Shown piece by piece: positions 1-8,095 of a stretch of 49,431 nt of DNA. Within the stretch, counting starts at the first letter, position 1, and each line of letters opens with the position of its first letter. The translations under genes and the position numbers were made by a program. The notes beneath the pieces were generated by a model, which was given only the letters and a program-made list of their open reading frames with translations, made no database searches and was not told the origin of the DNA. Origin of the DNA: Gemmatimonadetes bacterium bin94 (lineage in GTDB: Bacteria; Gemmatimonadota; Gemmatimonadetes; Longimicrobiales; Gaopeijiaceae); the NCBI GenBank assembly GCA_002238865.1, contig MPNE01000030.1, positions 1 through 49,431 on the forward strand, written 5' to 3'.

Positions 1-4
1 ACAC

Positions 5-62
5 GCCGTGTTGAACACGGCGGCTGGCGAGGGGTGCTGCGCCCCCCTTCGAACCCCCGGCC
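5..62 (+). repeat. Palindromic 3'-end repeat, copy 1
   Basis: A perfect palindrome around CCGTGTTGAACACGG is followed by GGCTGGCGAGGGG, a second hairpin pairing a G-run with a C-run across GCTGCGC, and the tail CTTCGAACCCCCGG. The same three-part layout recurs near 7.74, 10.19, 11.56 (reverse), 35.66 and 41.0 kb (reverse). It precedes the mobilisation genes; what lies to its left is outside the window. Confidence 0.7.
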
Positions 63-130
63 TGTCGCGTCCCTGCCGGAGCAGCGGACGCGTGGGGGCG
101 AGGCCCCCGAACCCCGTCTCCGGTGCGACC

Positions 131-469
131 GTGGCTGAGCATCGCACCGTGATGGTCGCCGCCCGGGTCACGCCCGCGGAACACGCCGCCTGGCGGGAGA
201 AGGCGGCTGAGGCGGGCGTGTCGCCGTCCGCGCTGCTGCGCGAGGCGATGGCGCGGACCCGGACCTGGACCGCGTCGGCGCGGGCCGTCGAGCGTGAGCG
301 TACCCGCCAGATCGCGCGCATCGGAAACAACCTGAACCAGCTGGCGCGCTGGGTGAACACCCACAAGACGGTGGCCGAGGCCGTCTCGGTGATCGCGCAC
401 CTCGTTTCGTTCGAGCGCTCGGTGCTCCGTGTCGCCCGCATCGGCGAGGAGGGCGCCGATGCTCGTTAA
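131..469 (+). CDS. MobC-like mobilisation accessory protein
   Basis: Small basic protein of about 112 residues with the layout of relaxosome accessory proteins (MobC, ribbon-helix-helix type): an N-terminal RVTPAEH strand, an A-x-x-A-G-V-S-P-S-A-L-L-R helix, then the conserved RIGNNLNQLARWVN stretch. Such proteins bind oriT and help the relaxase nick it. The GTG at 131 is chosen because MAEHRTVMVAARVTP matches the usual family N-terminus; ATG 152 is the alternative, and neither has a clear ribosome site. Its last 11 bases overlap the relaxase start, indicating translational coupling. The family call is secure; the exact start is not. Confidence 0.8.
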   Translation: MAEHRTVMVAARVTPAEHAAWREKAAEAGVSPSALLREAMARTRTWTASARAVERERTRQIARIGNNLNQLARWVNTHKTVAEAVSVIAHLVSFERSVLRVARIGEEGADAR

Positions 470-1511
470 GTTCCTGTCCCACGGGAAGGGATCGGCCCGG
501 GCGGCGGTCGAGTATCTCGTCGGCGAGCGGGACGCGGCAGGACACGAGCGCGAAGGCGTCGAAGTGCTGCGCGGGAACCCGGACATGGTGGCCGCCGTGG
601 CCGACTCCCTCGGCTTCGAGCGCAAGTACACGTCGGCCGTGATCGCGTGGGCGCCCGACGACCGCCCCACCGACGAGCAGATCGAAGCCGTCCTCGACGA
701 GTTCGAGAAGACCGCTTGGGCGGGACTGGAGCCGGACCGCTACGCGTGGACGGCCGTCCTGCACCGCGAGCGCGGCGGTGGCGTCCACGCGCACATCCTC
801 GCCGCGCAGTGCGACCTACAGACCGGGCGGAGCTTGAACATCGCGCCCCCCGGCTGGCGCAAAACCTATGCCCCGCTTCGCGACACTTTCAACCACGAGC
901 ATAGCTGGAGCCGCCCGGACGACCCGTCGCGAGCCAGGGCCCATCGGCCGGGCCACGTGGCCTACATCGAGGCGTCGAAGCTGCGGGCCGGACTCGAACA
1001 CGAGGCGGACCCTCGCACACTGATCCGCGACTACTTGGTGCAGCGCGTCGAGCACGGTGCGGTCAAGGGCCGCGCCGACGTGGTCTCCGCGCTGGAGGAC
1101 GTCGGCCTGGACGTGCCGCGCCAGGGACAGAACTACATCACCGCCCGCGATCCCGACAGCGGGAAGCGGTGGCGGCTGAAGGGAGAACTCTATGAACGAG
1201 ACTTCGAGCCCAAGCGACTTGACCTCCCGGCTGAAGAGCCGGCCGGAGGCCGACCGGAAGGAGATCGAGGAGACGGCCACGCACGAGCTCAGGCGGCTTG
1301 GCGAGAGCTTAAGCGCCGTCAGAAGCGACGCGCTGCGTTCCATCGAGGCAGATACGGAGGAGGCGACCGGGCGGATGCGCGAGTTGCTGATGAAGGCCTG
1401 GATCCGGCCGCTCGTGGTCGGCATGAGCCTCTTCCGCAAGTGCTTCCAGAGACGCATGTTGTTGTGAACATGCAACTTAGGAGTTTGGATGGTTGGACTC
1501 CCGCCGATTGA
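459..1511 (+). CDS. Relaxase (MobA/VirD2-type mobilisation nuclease)
   Basis: About 350 residues. Relaxases nick one strand at oriT and stay covalently bound through a tyrosine. Visible motifs: an N-terminal AVEYL with candidate catalytic Tyr19, LRGNP near 37-41, and the metal-binding triad in LHRERGGGVHAHIL (His102, His110, His112), followed by LNIAPPGW, a typical family motif. The start ATG at 459 has GAGGAGG about 6 bases upstream and overlaps the mobC stop. The arginine-rich C-terminal third overlaps an MbeB-like frame, as in ColE1-type mob regions. With the adjacent integrase this looks like an integrative mobilisable element rather than a self-transmissible one; no mating-pair genes are visible. 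Confidence 0.9.
   Translation: MLVKFLSHGKGSARAAVEYLVGERDAAGHEREGVEVLRGNPDMVAAVADSLGFERKYTSAVIAWAPDDRPTDEQIEAVLDEFEKTAWAGLEPDRYAWTAVLHRERGGGVHAHILAAQCDLQTGRSLNIAPPGWRKTYAPLRDTFNHEHSWSRPDDPSRARAHRPGHVAYIEASKLRAGLEHEADPRTLIRDYLVQRVEHGAVKGRADVVSALEDVGLDVPRQGQNYITARDPDSGKRWRLKGELYERDFEPKRLDLPAEEPAGGRPEGDRGDGHARAQAAWRELKRRQKRRAAFHRGRYGGGDRADARVADEGLDPAARGRHEPLPQVLPETHVVVNMQLRSLDGWTPAD
1192..1467 (+). CDS. MbeB-like mobilisation protein, overlapping the relaxase
   Basis: A 91-residue frame nested in a different reading frame within the relaxase gene. It starts at ATG 1192 with GGGAGAACTCT just upstream. The protein is helical and charged (ADRKEIEETATHELRRLGES, then SIEADTEEATGRMRELLMKA) and ends in a short hydrophobic stretch, WIRPLVVGMSLF, resembling the C-terminal membrane segment of MbeB-like proteins. 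ColE1-type plasmids encode MbeB nested in mbeA, so the arrangement supports the call. The normal glycine-rich end after the hydrophobic stretch is replaced by FRKCFQRRMLL, so the tail may be truncated or frameshifted. Confidence 0.65.
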   Translation: MNETSSPSDLTSRLKSRPEADRKEIEETATHELRRLGESLSAVRSDALRSIEADTEEATGRMRELLMKAWIRPLVVGMSLFRKCFQRRMLL

Positions 1512-1529
1512 TTCCCGCTCATTGGGATC

Positions 1530-2339
1530 TTATCGGGCGCGGACCCTCCGGCGGCTTTCCAGAGCCGTCCTGAGTTGTCCCGTGTTGGCCTGCTGATAGC
1601 AGCGCAGAACCGTCTGGGGGTTCTTCCACCCGCCGAGTTCGCAGAGCACTTTGAGCGGCTGGTCCATCAGGTCGCTGGCAAACTTCCGCCTGAGCGAGTG
1701 CCAGCCGCGCCCACGCTTCGGTTCGAGCTTCGCAAGGGTTTCGGCCCTGGACCACCACTTCAGCGCCATGGAACGACCGAGACACTGCGCGGGTTGTGGC
1801 GGCGCGGGCAGCACCGGACCGTCGCCGTTTCCGGGATTCATCCGCCGCGCCTCCTCCAGGACGGCCACCGCCTCGTCGGTCAGCGGCGTAGTGTGCTCAT
1901 AGCCCGTCTTCTCGTGCTTCGCCCGCCACCGCACCATCGCGCTCTCGAAGTCGATGTCCGACCACGTGAGATTGCGTATGGCCCCGATCCTGTGGCCGGT
2001 TTCGTGCGCGAGCACGAGCCCGACGCGGAACCGCCAGTCCACCCGGCGCGACACCTTCAGAAGTGCCCGGTATTCCTCCTCTGTCAGAACGACGCGGGTG
2101 GGGTTCTTCGCCCTGGGCTTCCTGAGACCCTTCAGCGGGTTCCTGTCGAGCAGCGGGCGGCCGTGCTCGTCCCTCGACCTCACCGCCCAGTTCAGCACCG
2201 CCATCAGGAACGTCAGGTCCCATTCGATGGTGCGGTTGCCCACGGGCCTTCCACTGGGACCAATCCTGCCCGCCCGCCGCTCCCGTATGAACCTGTCCCA
2301 ATCGCGCCGGGACAGCGGATCATCTAAGGGCTGAATCAC
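1530..2339 (-). pseudogene. Tyrosine recombinase, N-terminally truncated
   Basis: The 269-residue frame holds a complete phage-integrase catalytic domain: GHRIGAIRNL (first catalytic Arg), KTGYEH, WHSLRRKFA (H-x-x-R) and LGGWKNPQTVLRCY with the nucleophilic Tyr near the end. The full-length relative at 46.6-47.7 kb carries roughly 128 more residues (arm-binding and core-binding segments) ahead of the matching DWDRFI point. Here the frame opens at GTG 2339, exactly where a ~125-bp repeat begins, so the 5' part was lost at that junction. Catalytic residues remain, but without DNA-binding domains activity is doubtful. It converges on the mobilisation genes. Confidence 0.85.
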
Positions 2340-2460
2340 GGCAGGAGATCACGTAAGTCTAATCAGGACTGCACGATCTGCGCTTCCTGCCGTTGGACTG
2401 GACCCTGCTGGACCGTGCCCCGAAAGCGGGAAAAGCGGCCTTGAATGGCGGGACTCCCGC
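2333..2460 (+). repeat. ~125-bp att-like repeat, copy A
   Basis: Starts AATCACGGCAGGAGATCACG, contains the 16-bp word GGACTGCACGATCTGC at 2366-2381, then GTTGGACTGGACC, a CCCCGAAAGCGGG near-hairpin with a GAAA loop, and ends with AATGGCGGGA followed by TCCCGCGCCC. Copies lie at about 28.09 and 41.07 kb. It abuts the truncated integrase start. The 2461-2864 stretch after it holds no convincing gene; a short GACT tandem repeat sits near 2770. Confidence 0.75.
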
Positions 2461-2804
2461 GCCCGCACCACCCACTTCGCTGAAGGCCTCCGAAGCTCAC
2501 CTCGCGTACATCTCGGGACGCCATGTCGGCGGCGAATCGGCGATCCGACCTACCGGAGCGCCGCGCCGGGATTCTTCAGGGCGTGGGCACCACCTCACGC
2601 ATGGAGGTTCCGGCGATCCACAAGCCGCGTCCGCGGGAGCTGGCTGACGACCGTCATTGGTCGTGAGCCATGTGCAGGACCGCGAGGTGAGCGGCAGGCC
2701 GAAAGGTACACTCGGGCCGCGATTCTTGCCAGACTGAGTCTTGTTCAACGGCAAAGCCTGAACGCGGGGCCGACTGACTGACTGACCGGGTTGGAATCCG
2801 CTCG

Positions 2805-3242
2805 TCAGCGAGACAGAAGCCGACCCGTGTATACTTGCGCGGGGGTGGGGTGCTTCATATCCTCATGGCGTCGCCGACAGTGCTGGTCACCGATCAGGAC
2901 CTCCAGCCCCTCGCCGGCATCGCCGTGGCGAGGTGGGACGCCGATCAGGTCAAGCGGGAAGGAGTGACCGACGCCGATGGCGTCTGGACTGATCCGAACG
3001 TCCGCAAAGGCAACTACCGCGTCGAGGCCGCCGGCGCCACGCCCGCAACCTGCCGTGTCAAGGCCCAGGAAAGGGCGCAATGCGCCATGGTCGTGGATGT
3101 AGTCCTCGCCAACCTGAAACTCGTGGCCCGTCACGGTCACGACAACCGGCTCAGGCGACACATCGAACGGACCCCAATCGCACCCTGCTCCAACCACCAA
3201 GGATCCGCAGATCGCCAGACCCGCCAAAGCCCGACGGCACAC
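2805..3242 (-). pseudogene. Lipoprotein N-terminus, body not convincing
   Basis: The frame starts MCRRALAGLAICGSLVVGAG followed by a lipobox Cys and DWGPFDVSPEPVVVTVTG, a good lipoprotein signal and linker. After about residue 45 the reading loses protein character and is antisense to the regulatory-like domain on the plus strand. The signal peptide is credible; the downstream part probably is not. The pair could be one gene broken by a small inversion near 3.1 kb. Confidence 0.4.
2865..3119 (+). pseudogene. Carboxypeptidase-regulatory-like domain fragment
   Basis: From ATG 2865 the frame reads as one compact transthyretin-like fold: VLVTDQDLQPLAGIAVARW, GVTDADGVWTD, GNYRVEAAGA and a C-x(8)-C pair near the end, with strongly GC-rich third positions. 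No signal peptide precedes it, and beyond about 3120 the frame turns into what looks like antisense of a lipoprotein signal region. It may be the body of a lipoprotein gene inverted relative to its own signal sequence, which lies on the opposite strand at 3080-3242. Small intact gene is the alternative. Confidence 0.4.
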
Positions 3243-3279
3243 GTCAACGCCCCCAATCGAAGGTCATGCACATCATGGT

Positions 3280-3912
3280 CTACCTCAGGTAGGCTACGCC
3301 GACGAGCAGGGACGTCATGCGATAACCGCCGAACTCAATCTCACTGTAGGATTCACTGGTCAGTTCATGCCCGTACTGGAGATCCAGTGTGAGGTCCCAC
3401 TGCGGCGACATCGGGATATCCAAGCCCGCGCCCGCGCCCACACCCGCGATGAAGTCCTCGTCGCGCGTTCTGCACTCTTGCGCTGGCGTGTCGTCGAGCG
3501 AAGTCTCATAGCAACCGGCGGCTAACCCGAAGATCCCGCCGCCCCCAAGACGCAGGGTGAGCCGGTCGTTCAACAGGATGTCCCCCATCCACAGCAACTG
3601 CGCGTCGATGTAGTGCTGGCTCCTGTGGAAACGTCGTGAGTTGTAGAAGCATGGCGGGATCTCTCCGGGCTCAATGCTGATTTCGGGCGGGTCGAGGCAG
3701 GCACTGTCTTCATAGCCTCTGCGCGCGTAGGAGACGCCGAGACGGAAGCCCCAGGCGGATGTCGCCGAGACGCCTACCGTCACGCCAATGCTGGGGTCCT
3801 CGGTAGCGAAGCGCGAGCTGTTGGCGCCAGCGTTGAGGCCGACCTGGGTGACGGTGGGCGAAGCCGCCGCTCCGAACAGGCTCGCCACGATCAGGATAGC
3901 GAGTTTGTCCAT
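3280..3912 (-). CDS. Outer-membrane beta-barrel protein (porin-like)
   Basis: 210 residues starting MDKLAILIVASLFGAAASP, a Sec signal peptide, followed by alternating-residue strands: VTQVGLNAG, GVTVGVSATSAWGFRLGVSYARRGY, a loop with two cysteines, YIDAQLLWMGDILLNDRLTLRLGGG, a second Cys-bearing loop, GVGAGAGLDIPMSPQWDLTLDLQYGHEL, and a final strand ending in LLVGVAYLR. This is an eight-strand-type barrel resembling the PorT/OmpA-like beta-barrel group common in this type of genome. The paired loop cysteines may form disulfides. Likely the last gene of the minus-strand group. Function beyond an envelope barrel is unknown. Confidence 0.75.
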   Translation of the reverse strand: MDKLAILIVASLFGAAASPTVTQVGLNAGANSSRFATEDPSIGVTVGVSATSAWGFRLGVSYARRGYEDSACLDPPEISIEPGEIPPCFYNSRRFHRSQHYIDAQLLWMGDILLNDRLTLRLGGGGIFGLAAGCYETSLDDTPAQECRTRDEDFIAGVGAGAGLDIPMSPQWDLTLDLQYGHELTSESYSEIEFGGYRMTSLLVGVAYLR

Positions 3913-4069
3913 GATCCGATTACTCGGCTGTGTCCTGCTTCCAGGTTTCGCGGATGGTTCTCGATCAATCTCCGCTTCGGCGCTGCCAGACTTCGTATAG
4001 TAGGGCCAGCATCCTCGGTCGCTGACCGTGGCAAGCAGATGTGGCGTTGGTCGCTCTTGGAGGGCATTC

Positions 4070-4522
4070 TCACCGCCCGAACCCTATCGGCACCCGAAAC
4101 TTCACCAAGTCCACGGGCCGGTCCACGCCGGGCGAAAAGGAGTAGTACGCCATCTTCTCGATGGTGTAGTGGGCGAGGAACCCGCTGAGCGCGCCGAGGA
4201 GCGCGCCGTTGAGCGCCGAGCCCGCAATGCTTCTCCCGCAAATGCCGGCGCCGTTCTTCTCCTCTTGGCGGTTCCCGTTCCCGCCGTCCTCGTCGGCGCT
4301 GTGGTCGCAGAGGGCTGCGGTGAGGAACGCGCCTGCGGCCGCACCGCCGCCCACAAACCACTTCATGTACGAAACGTATTCATCGTTTCGGGCATTTGCG
4401 AAATGCAGGGCAGGGGCGGACAAAAGCCCCACGGCCGGACCGGGACGCTTCCCAACGGCGTGCTGGCCGGCCAGCGGTACCGCTGCCAGAAGGGCGACCA
4501 GAACGCTAGCGAGGTGTCTCAT
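4070..4522 (-). CDS. Small secreted/membrane protein of unknown function
   Basis: 150 residues from ATG 4522: signal peptide MRHLASVLVALLAAVPLAGQ, then YMKWFVGGGAAAGAFLTAALCDH and GSALNGALLGALSGFLAHYTIEK, two glycine/alanine-rich hydrophobic stretches of glycine-zipper type that suggest membrane association. It overlaps the 3' end of the upstream lipoprotein gene by 17 bases, so the two are probably translated together. I do not recognise a family. Confidence 0.6.
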   Translation of the reverse strand: MRHLASVLVALLAAVPLAGQHAVGKRPGPAVGLLSAPALHFANARNDEYVSYMKWFVGGGAAAGAFLTAALCDHSADEDGGNGNRQEEKNGAGICGRSIAGSALNGALLGALSGFLAHYTIEKMAYYSFSPGVDRPVDLVKFRVPIGFGR

Positions 4523-5162
4523 GGGGTGTGAGAAGCCAGCGGCGGATCCGAACCCCACCCACCCCTTCTATTCGTCGAGGCAGTTCGCCGGACTTCCAAC
4601 GCGTTATCCATTCCTGGTAGCTGGCGCTCTCCGTGTGGTCCGCTGACCCTGAGAGAGTCAGGATGCCGGTCGATGTAACCTGCGCGACTCCCAGTTCCTT
4701 TCCGCGCTCAGGAACCCCGTCGGTGGTCGCCTCCGATACTGTGTGGACAGGGACAAGGTGAGCCGTCAGCTTGATGCCGTCGACCCGGCTGCACTCTGCT
4801 GGCTTCGCGACGATCCCGTCCGCTCTCCACAGAGCATATCCTGGTGCAATGATCTCCACATCGTAGGTGCCAGGACGACCCGGGCCACCAGTGAGCAAGT
4901 CATCGATACCAACCATTGTCTCTACGTAAGCACCGTCCATCAGGACGCCGACTGCGGCCACACCAGGAGCTTGACCTGTCGATGAATCCAGTACAGTAAC
5001 CTGAATCGCATAGTCTATCGAGGGTGGACAGACTTTCGGCCCAAGGAGTTCGCACCCCTGCACGAGTAGGAGGGCCACGGCCACCATACCGAGCCTCAGT
5101 CGTCTGTCTGCCGGGGGTTTCCCTTGAAGATCTCCGCGTCTTCCCTCTATGGAGGCGGACAT
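4506..5162 (-). CDS. Lipoprotein with carboxypeptidase-regulatory-like domain
   Basis: 218 residues from ATG 5162, which has GGGAAG about 5 bases upstream. Signal MVAVALLLVQGC gives a lipobox Cys near residue 34, then an Ig/transthyretin-like segment (YAIQVTVLDSSTGQAPGVAA, GPGRPGTYDVEIIAPGYALW) of the kind that decorates surface lipoproteins. A shorter start at the MVAVALL methionine is possible. The C-terminal part (VTSTGILTLSGSADHTESAS) is unassigned. It sits downstream of another lipoprotein gene and overlaps the next gene in the same direction, so a small lipoprotein operon is likely. Confidence 0.65.
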   Translation of the reverse strand: MSASIEGRRGDLQGKPPADRRLRLGMVAVALLLVQGCELLGPKVCPPSIDYAIQVTVLDSSTGQAPGVAAVGVLMDGAYVETMVGIDDLLTGGPGRPGTYDVEIIAPGYALWRADGIVAKPAECSRVDGIKLTAHLVPVHTVSEATTDGVPERGKELGVAQVTSTGILTLSGSADHTESASYQEWITRWKSGELPRRIEGVGGVRIRRWLLTPHETPR

Positions 5163-5254
5163 GCACTTCCCGACATGGAGGTGTGGCTTCCGGAAACGTC
5201 GGTGCCGACCCTCATGCACGAGGCATACCGCTTTCCAGAAACTCCCACCAAGGT
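5163..5254 (-). pseudogene. Remnant of a duplicated lipoprotein 3' end
   Basis: Between the two lipoprotein genes the minus strand encodes LNLGGSFWKAVCLVHEGR, closely matching the C-terminus of the preceding gene (SGGKYWKALYLIHQRARN). It has no start and is probably what remains of a tandem duplicate. Confidence 0.5.
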
Positions 5255-5737
5255 TCAGTTCCGCGCACGCTGGTGGATGAGGTACAGCGCCTTCCAGTAC
5301 TTTCCGCCGGAATCGGCGTATTCGCAGCCGAGCAGTCCGTCGATTCGGTTTCCGCCCGACACCTTGCCGTTGAGAGTGCACTGCATCGTGCGCGCACGGT
5401 ACCGAAGCTCGAACTGCCAATCGATTTCATCCCGGCGAAAACAGTGATACCCACGAAACGTCCCTCGTGTCGTGTCGCCGTGGGGACCTTGGTGGAAAGA
5501 GCGATCGGTCACGAAGGTGCCGCTGCTTCCATCATGCTCCACATCGAACTGCCACCATGGGTACGTGTCCCTCGTGGTGAACGGCGCTTCCCGCCCCTCC
5601 CATATGCCATCTAGCGGGGGCGGCGGTGGCGTCATGGACTCGCCGAACAGGCCCGAGTCGTAGGCACAGTCGTCTCCACACGCGACCGCGAGGACGGTCA
5701 ACACCAGGATCGCGCACCTTCTGAGACTCAAGTTCAT
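5255..5737 (-). CDS. Small lipoprotein of unknown function
   Basis: 160 residues from ATG 5737, with AGGAGG six bases upstream, a strong start. Signal peptide LRRCAILVLTVLAVAC gives a lipobox Cys, followed by GDDCAYDSGLFGES and a proline run. The body has the alternating strand pattern of a small beta-sandwich or lipocalin-like fold (IWEGREAPFTTRDTYPWWQF, GTFVTDRSF, IDWQFELRYRARTMQCTLNG) and ends GGKYWKALYLIHQRARN. Several cysteines may be disulfide-bonded. First gene of the 5737-4070 minus-strand group. I do not recognise the family. Confidence 0.65.
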   Translation of the reverse strand: MNLSLRRCAILVLTVLAVACGDDCAYDSGLFGESMTPPPPPLDGIWEGREAPFTTRDTYPWWQFDVEHDGSSGTFVTDRSFHQGPHGDTTRGTFRGYHCFRRDEIDWQFELRYRARTMQCTLNGKVSGGNRIDGLLGCEYADSGGKYWKALYLIHQRARN

Positions 5738-5774
5738 GAACGCCTCCTGAAGAGAAGTCAAGCTTCCTAGCGCC

Positions 5775-6185
5775 CTAACCGACTATGGTGTACTCCGTAG
5801 CCACCACAGTGCAACGCACCGCAGCCCGGTCGTTATGGGGCCACTGCTCCATGTCGAGCGACCACTCGGCGCGGGAGTGCTTCGGCATATGGGTCGAGTA
5901 CCAGGAAAAGGGTCGCGCCGGTCCGACGAACGCGGTCACAGTCACGTCAGCAAGCTCGATGTTGGCCACGCCAAAGGCCCTCAGAGTGAGCCGAGGCCCA
6001 TCCACCGTCGGGTGGGTACGGCACTCGGTGACCCTGGCATTGAGTGCCAGCCGGGTGGTCACCGGGTAGCTCTGCGTCTTCGTCGAGCCGTCGCGCGCTG
6101 TGGCGGTGATGGTGACCACTATGTCTAGAGTAGATCTAACGGTTTTATATAAACGACTTACGTAGACGATGATGCGGGTGTCCCC
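5775..6185 (-). pseudogene. Fragment of a secreted beta-rich protein, 5' end missing
   Basis: The frame is open from 6185 (just after an in-frame TGA) to 5775, but the only usable start is GTG 6119, which would leave no signal peptide. The sequence is Ig-like: YKTVRSTLDIVVTITATARD, then KTQSYPVTTRLALNARVTEC, ELADVTVTAFVG, ending VRCTVVATEYTIVG. It resembles the tail of one of the small envelope proteins nearby that lost its front. The DNA around 6125-6160 is unusually AT-rich (TATATAAA), unlike its surroundings, marking a likely junction. Confidence 0.45.
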
Positions 6186-6263
6186 TCATCCCATCCCACT
6201 TCCCGAACGGGAACGTGCCGGTCCGCTGAGGATCTCCCCGGACGCTGACGCCTGCTTGCATGG

Positions 6264-7439
6264 TCATTGGCTTTGGCCGAATCGAAGAGCCGACGGAAGC
6301 TGAATGCTGGCGACCCTCTGCAAGCCCAGCGAGTCGGTCACGACTCCCAACATTCGCGAGTCCGATATCCTGTACGGTCTGAATCCTCCGGGCAGGGTCA
6401 CCCGCGAGTATCTCGGTTCTTCGGCTGCCAAGGCGATTGTCCGCCAACGGCGGCCCTGCCCAAGCGGATGAGATCCACCGTCGAATTCCTGAATCCAAAC
6501 CCGCCCCGTGGCACACCGGAGATCGACGCCGAGCGGGGTTGTCGGGGCGAACTGATCCCGGCTTCCGGCCTCCGCTTGCTCCAGCATCGGTTGGATTTCG
6601 CTGCCGACTTGCCGTCCCTGCAACTCGGCTTCCATCTGGCCACGCAGATACGCCAGCCTGTCATCGCGGGTCAGCGGCTTGCCTTCCCACGGCACCAACA
6701 AGGAGTCTCGTGTCTCCCAGCTTGCCCCGACCAGATAGAGGTGCCGGGCAATCGGATCCAGCAGCGCAATTCGGTCGTCGGGACACACGTCCCAAAGGGG
6801 CACGGCCGAGAGAATGGTCCCGGCTCTCTGGTCCTCGTGCGGCGCGCCACGGAGTTCCATGAAATCGACTACGTGTTCGACGCTCCCGTCGTCATCGAAC
6901 CGGGCCAATCTCCCACTCCATACAGCGGCAGCGGAATTCACCGCCTCACGATACTCGGCCCTTACAGTACCTTCCGTGGCCGTGGCGACACGCAGGGGGT
7001 CTCCGAAGGTCACGACATCGATGTCCCCCCGAACAGTGCCCAATCGACCCGCGTCCCAGGTCGAGACGAGCGTTCCGGTCGCCGAGAACGTGCGATACAA
7101 CCTCGCCGCCGCGTCCCAGAGGGTGATCTCACCGACGGCGCCCCCGTCCACCAGGGCCAGTGCCGACCGCACCTCATTCGGACCGTCGCCATGCCGTCCG
7201 AACGCAACGACCTCGACGCCCTGCCGGAATCCATGCACGAGGGGATCGGCGGTAGTAAGCACCCAAACGAGGCTGTCCGTCTCCACTACATCGACGATGT
7301 CCCACAAGTCGCCCCGAGGAGACTCCCAAGCCATCTGGTCGGGATCGATGCCGATGGTCGCGGGTTCGGCATCCCGAGCCCCATCGCAAGAACAGAGCAG
7401 GAGCGGGAGCATAGCGGAACGAGAAAAGATCTTGCGCAT
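6264..7439 (-). CDS. Six-bladed beta-propeller lipoprotein
   Basis: 391 residues. MRKIFSRSAMLPLLLCSC gives a lipoprotein signal with the acylated Cys at residue 18 or earlier. The body carries the hallmark first-blade turn FGRHGDGPNEV (family signature G-x-G-P-G-E-F) and repeated blade strands such as VVETDSLVWVLTTADP, DGGAVGEITLWDAAARLY, DVCPDDRIALLDPIARHLYL and RVWIQEFD. Members are NHL/TolB-like propellers secreted in Bacteroidota and Gemmatimonadota; ligands are unknown. A 461-residue frame on the opposite strand is a shadow. No partner gene is adjacent on the same strand, unlike the pair at 35.7-38.5 kb. Confidence 0.8.
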   Translation of the reverse strand: MRKIFSRSAMLPLLLCSCDGARDAEPATIGIDPDQMAWESPRGDLWDIVDVVETDSLVWVLTTADPLVHGFRQGVEVVAFGRHGDGPNEVRSALALVDGGAVGEITLWDAAARLYRTFSATGTLVSTWDAGRLGTVRGDIDVVTFGDPLRVATATEGTVRAEYREAVNSAAAVWSGRLARFDDDGSVEHVVDFMELRGAPHEDQRAGTILSAVPLWDVCPDDRIALLDPIARHLYLVGASWETRDSLLVPWEGKPLTRDDRLAYLRGQMEAELQGRQVGSEIQPMLEQAEAGSRDQFAPTTPLGVDLRCATGRVWIQEFDGGSHPLGQGRRWRTIALAAEEPRYSRVTLPGGFRPYRISDSRMLGVVTDSLGLQRVASIQLPSALRFGQSQ

Positions 7440-8095
7440 GGTTCAGCCTCAGTCTCTGTGGCGCACGGAAGGCATGGAGGAGGAATAGTTCCGTTTCCAG
7501 TGGCGCTCCTCGGTGGGGCTCCAAATCGGAAGGCACTTCCCCATTCATCGTACAGGTTCATCGGTGCCTGCGCGACAAAGCACCAAGCGAATGGGGACGA
7601 GTCCGTCACGCGCTCCAGCGCGGGAGGGCGAAGACTGGCTTTTTTCCGCTAACCGGCTCAAGCCAGCCGACTCCCCGTTTTAAAACGAGGGTGGGGAGGG
7701 GGGGGGCGAGGACTGTCTGGTGCCCGATACCGGTCTCAAGCCAGCCGACTCCGTGTTGAACACGGAGGCTGGCAAGGGGGTGGCTGCGCCCCCCTTAGAC
7801 CCCCGGCATTTGGCGGCGGCCGCCGGTGAAGCTGCCGCGAGGAAGACGCTGGCGGTGACGCTTCGCAGAAGGTGCGCCGTCATGGCGGCTCAGCCGCGTC
7901 ACCCTGGCGGGGCAAACCCGCCCGGCGAGAGAGGGCGACCGCGCTAGCCGTCGCCGTCTGCGGCGGCCGACCGCCTTCCGGGATCCACCCGCTCCAGATG
8001 ACCGCTTTGTGGAGCGCAACCGACTCGACTATCCTTCCGGGCGGACGCGGATTCGCGTCCGCGGCACCGAAGCGCCCAGAAAGAGGGCTGACACG
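7440..8095. other. Gene-free stretch with tandem repeat copies
   Basis: No convincing gene on either strand. It contains a degenerate repeat block at about 7656-7710 (AAGCCAGCCGACTCC plus a G-run) followed by the well-preserved copy at 7738-7808. The rest is GC-rich with no coding signature. Confidence 0.5.
7738..7808 (+). repeat. Palindromic 3'-end repeat, copy 2
   Basis: Best-preserved copy. GCCAGCC pairs with GGCTGGC around the inner palindrome CCGTGTTGAACACGG; then AAGGGGG pairs with CCCCCTT across TGGCTGCGC; then the tail AGACCCCCGGCA. An identical entry motif, AAGCCAGCCGACTCC, occurs about 80 bases earlier as a partial copy. Confidence 0.8.

Noticed and set aside
36-62. TTCGAACCCCCGG resembles a tRNA T-arm
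   Set aside because: No acceptor, D-arm or anticodon stem can be built around it; the same tail recurs in the palindromic repeat family.
6267-7652. 461-residue open frame on the plus strand
   Set aside because: It is antisense to the propeller lipoprotein at 6264-7439, which has a signal peptide and the family signature; the plus frame is proline/arginine-rich with no motif.
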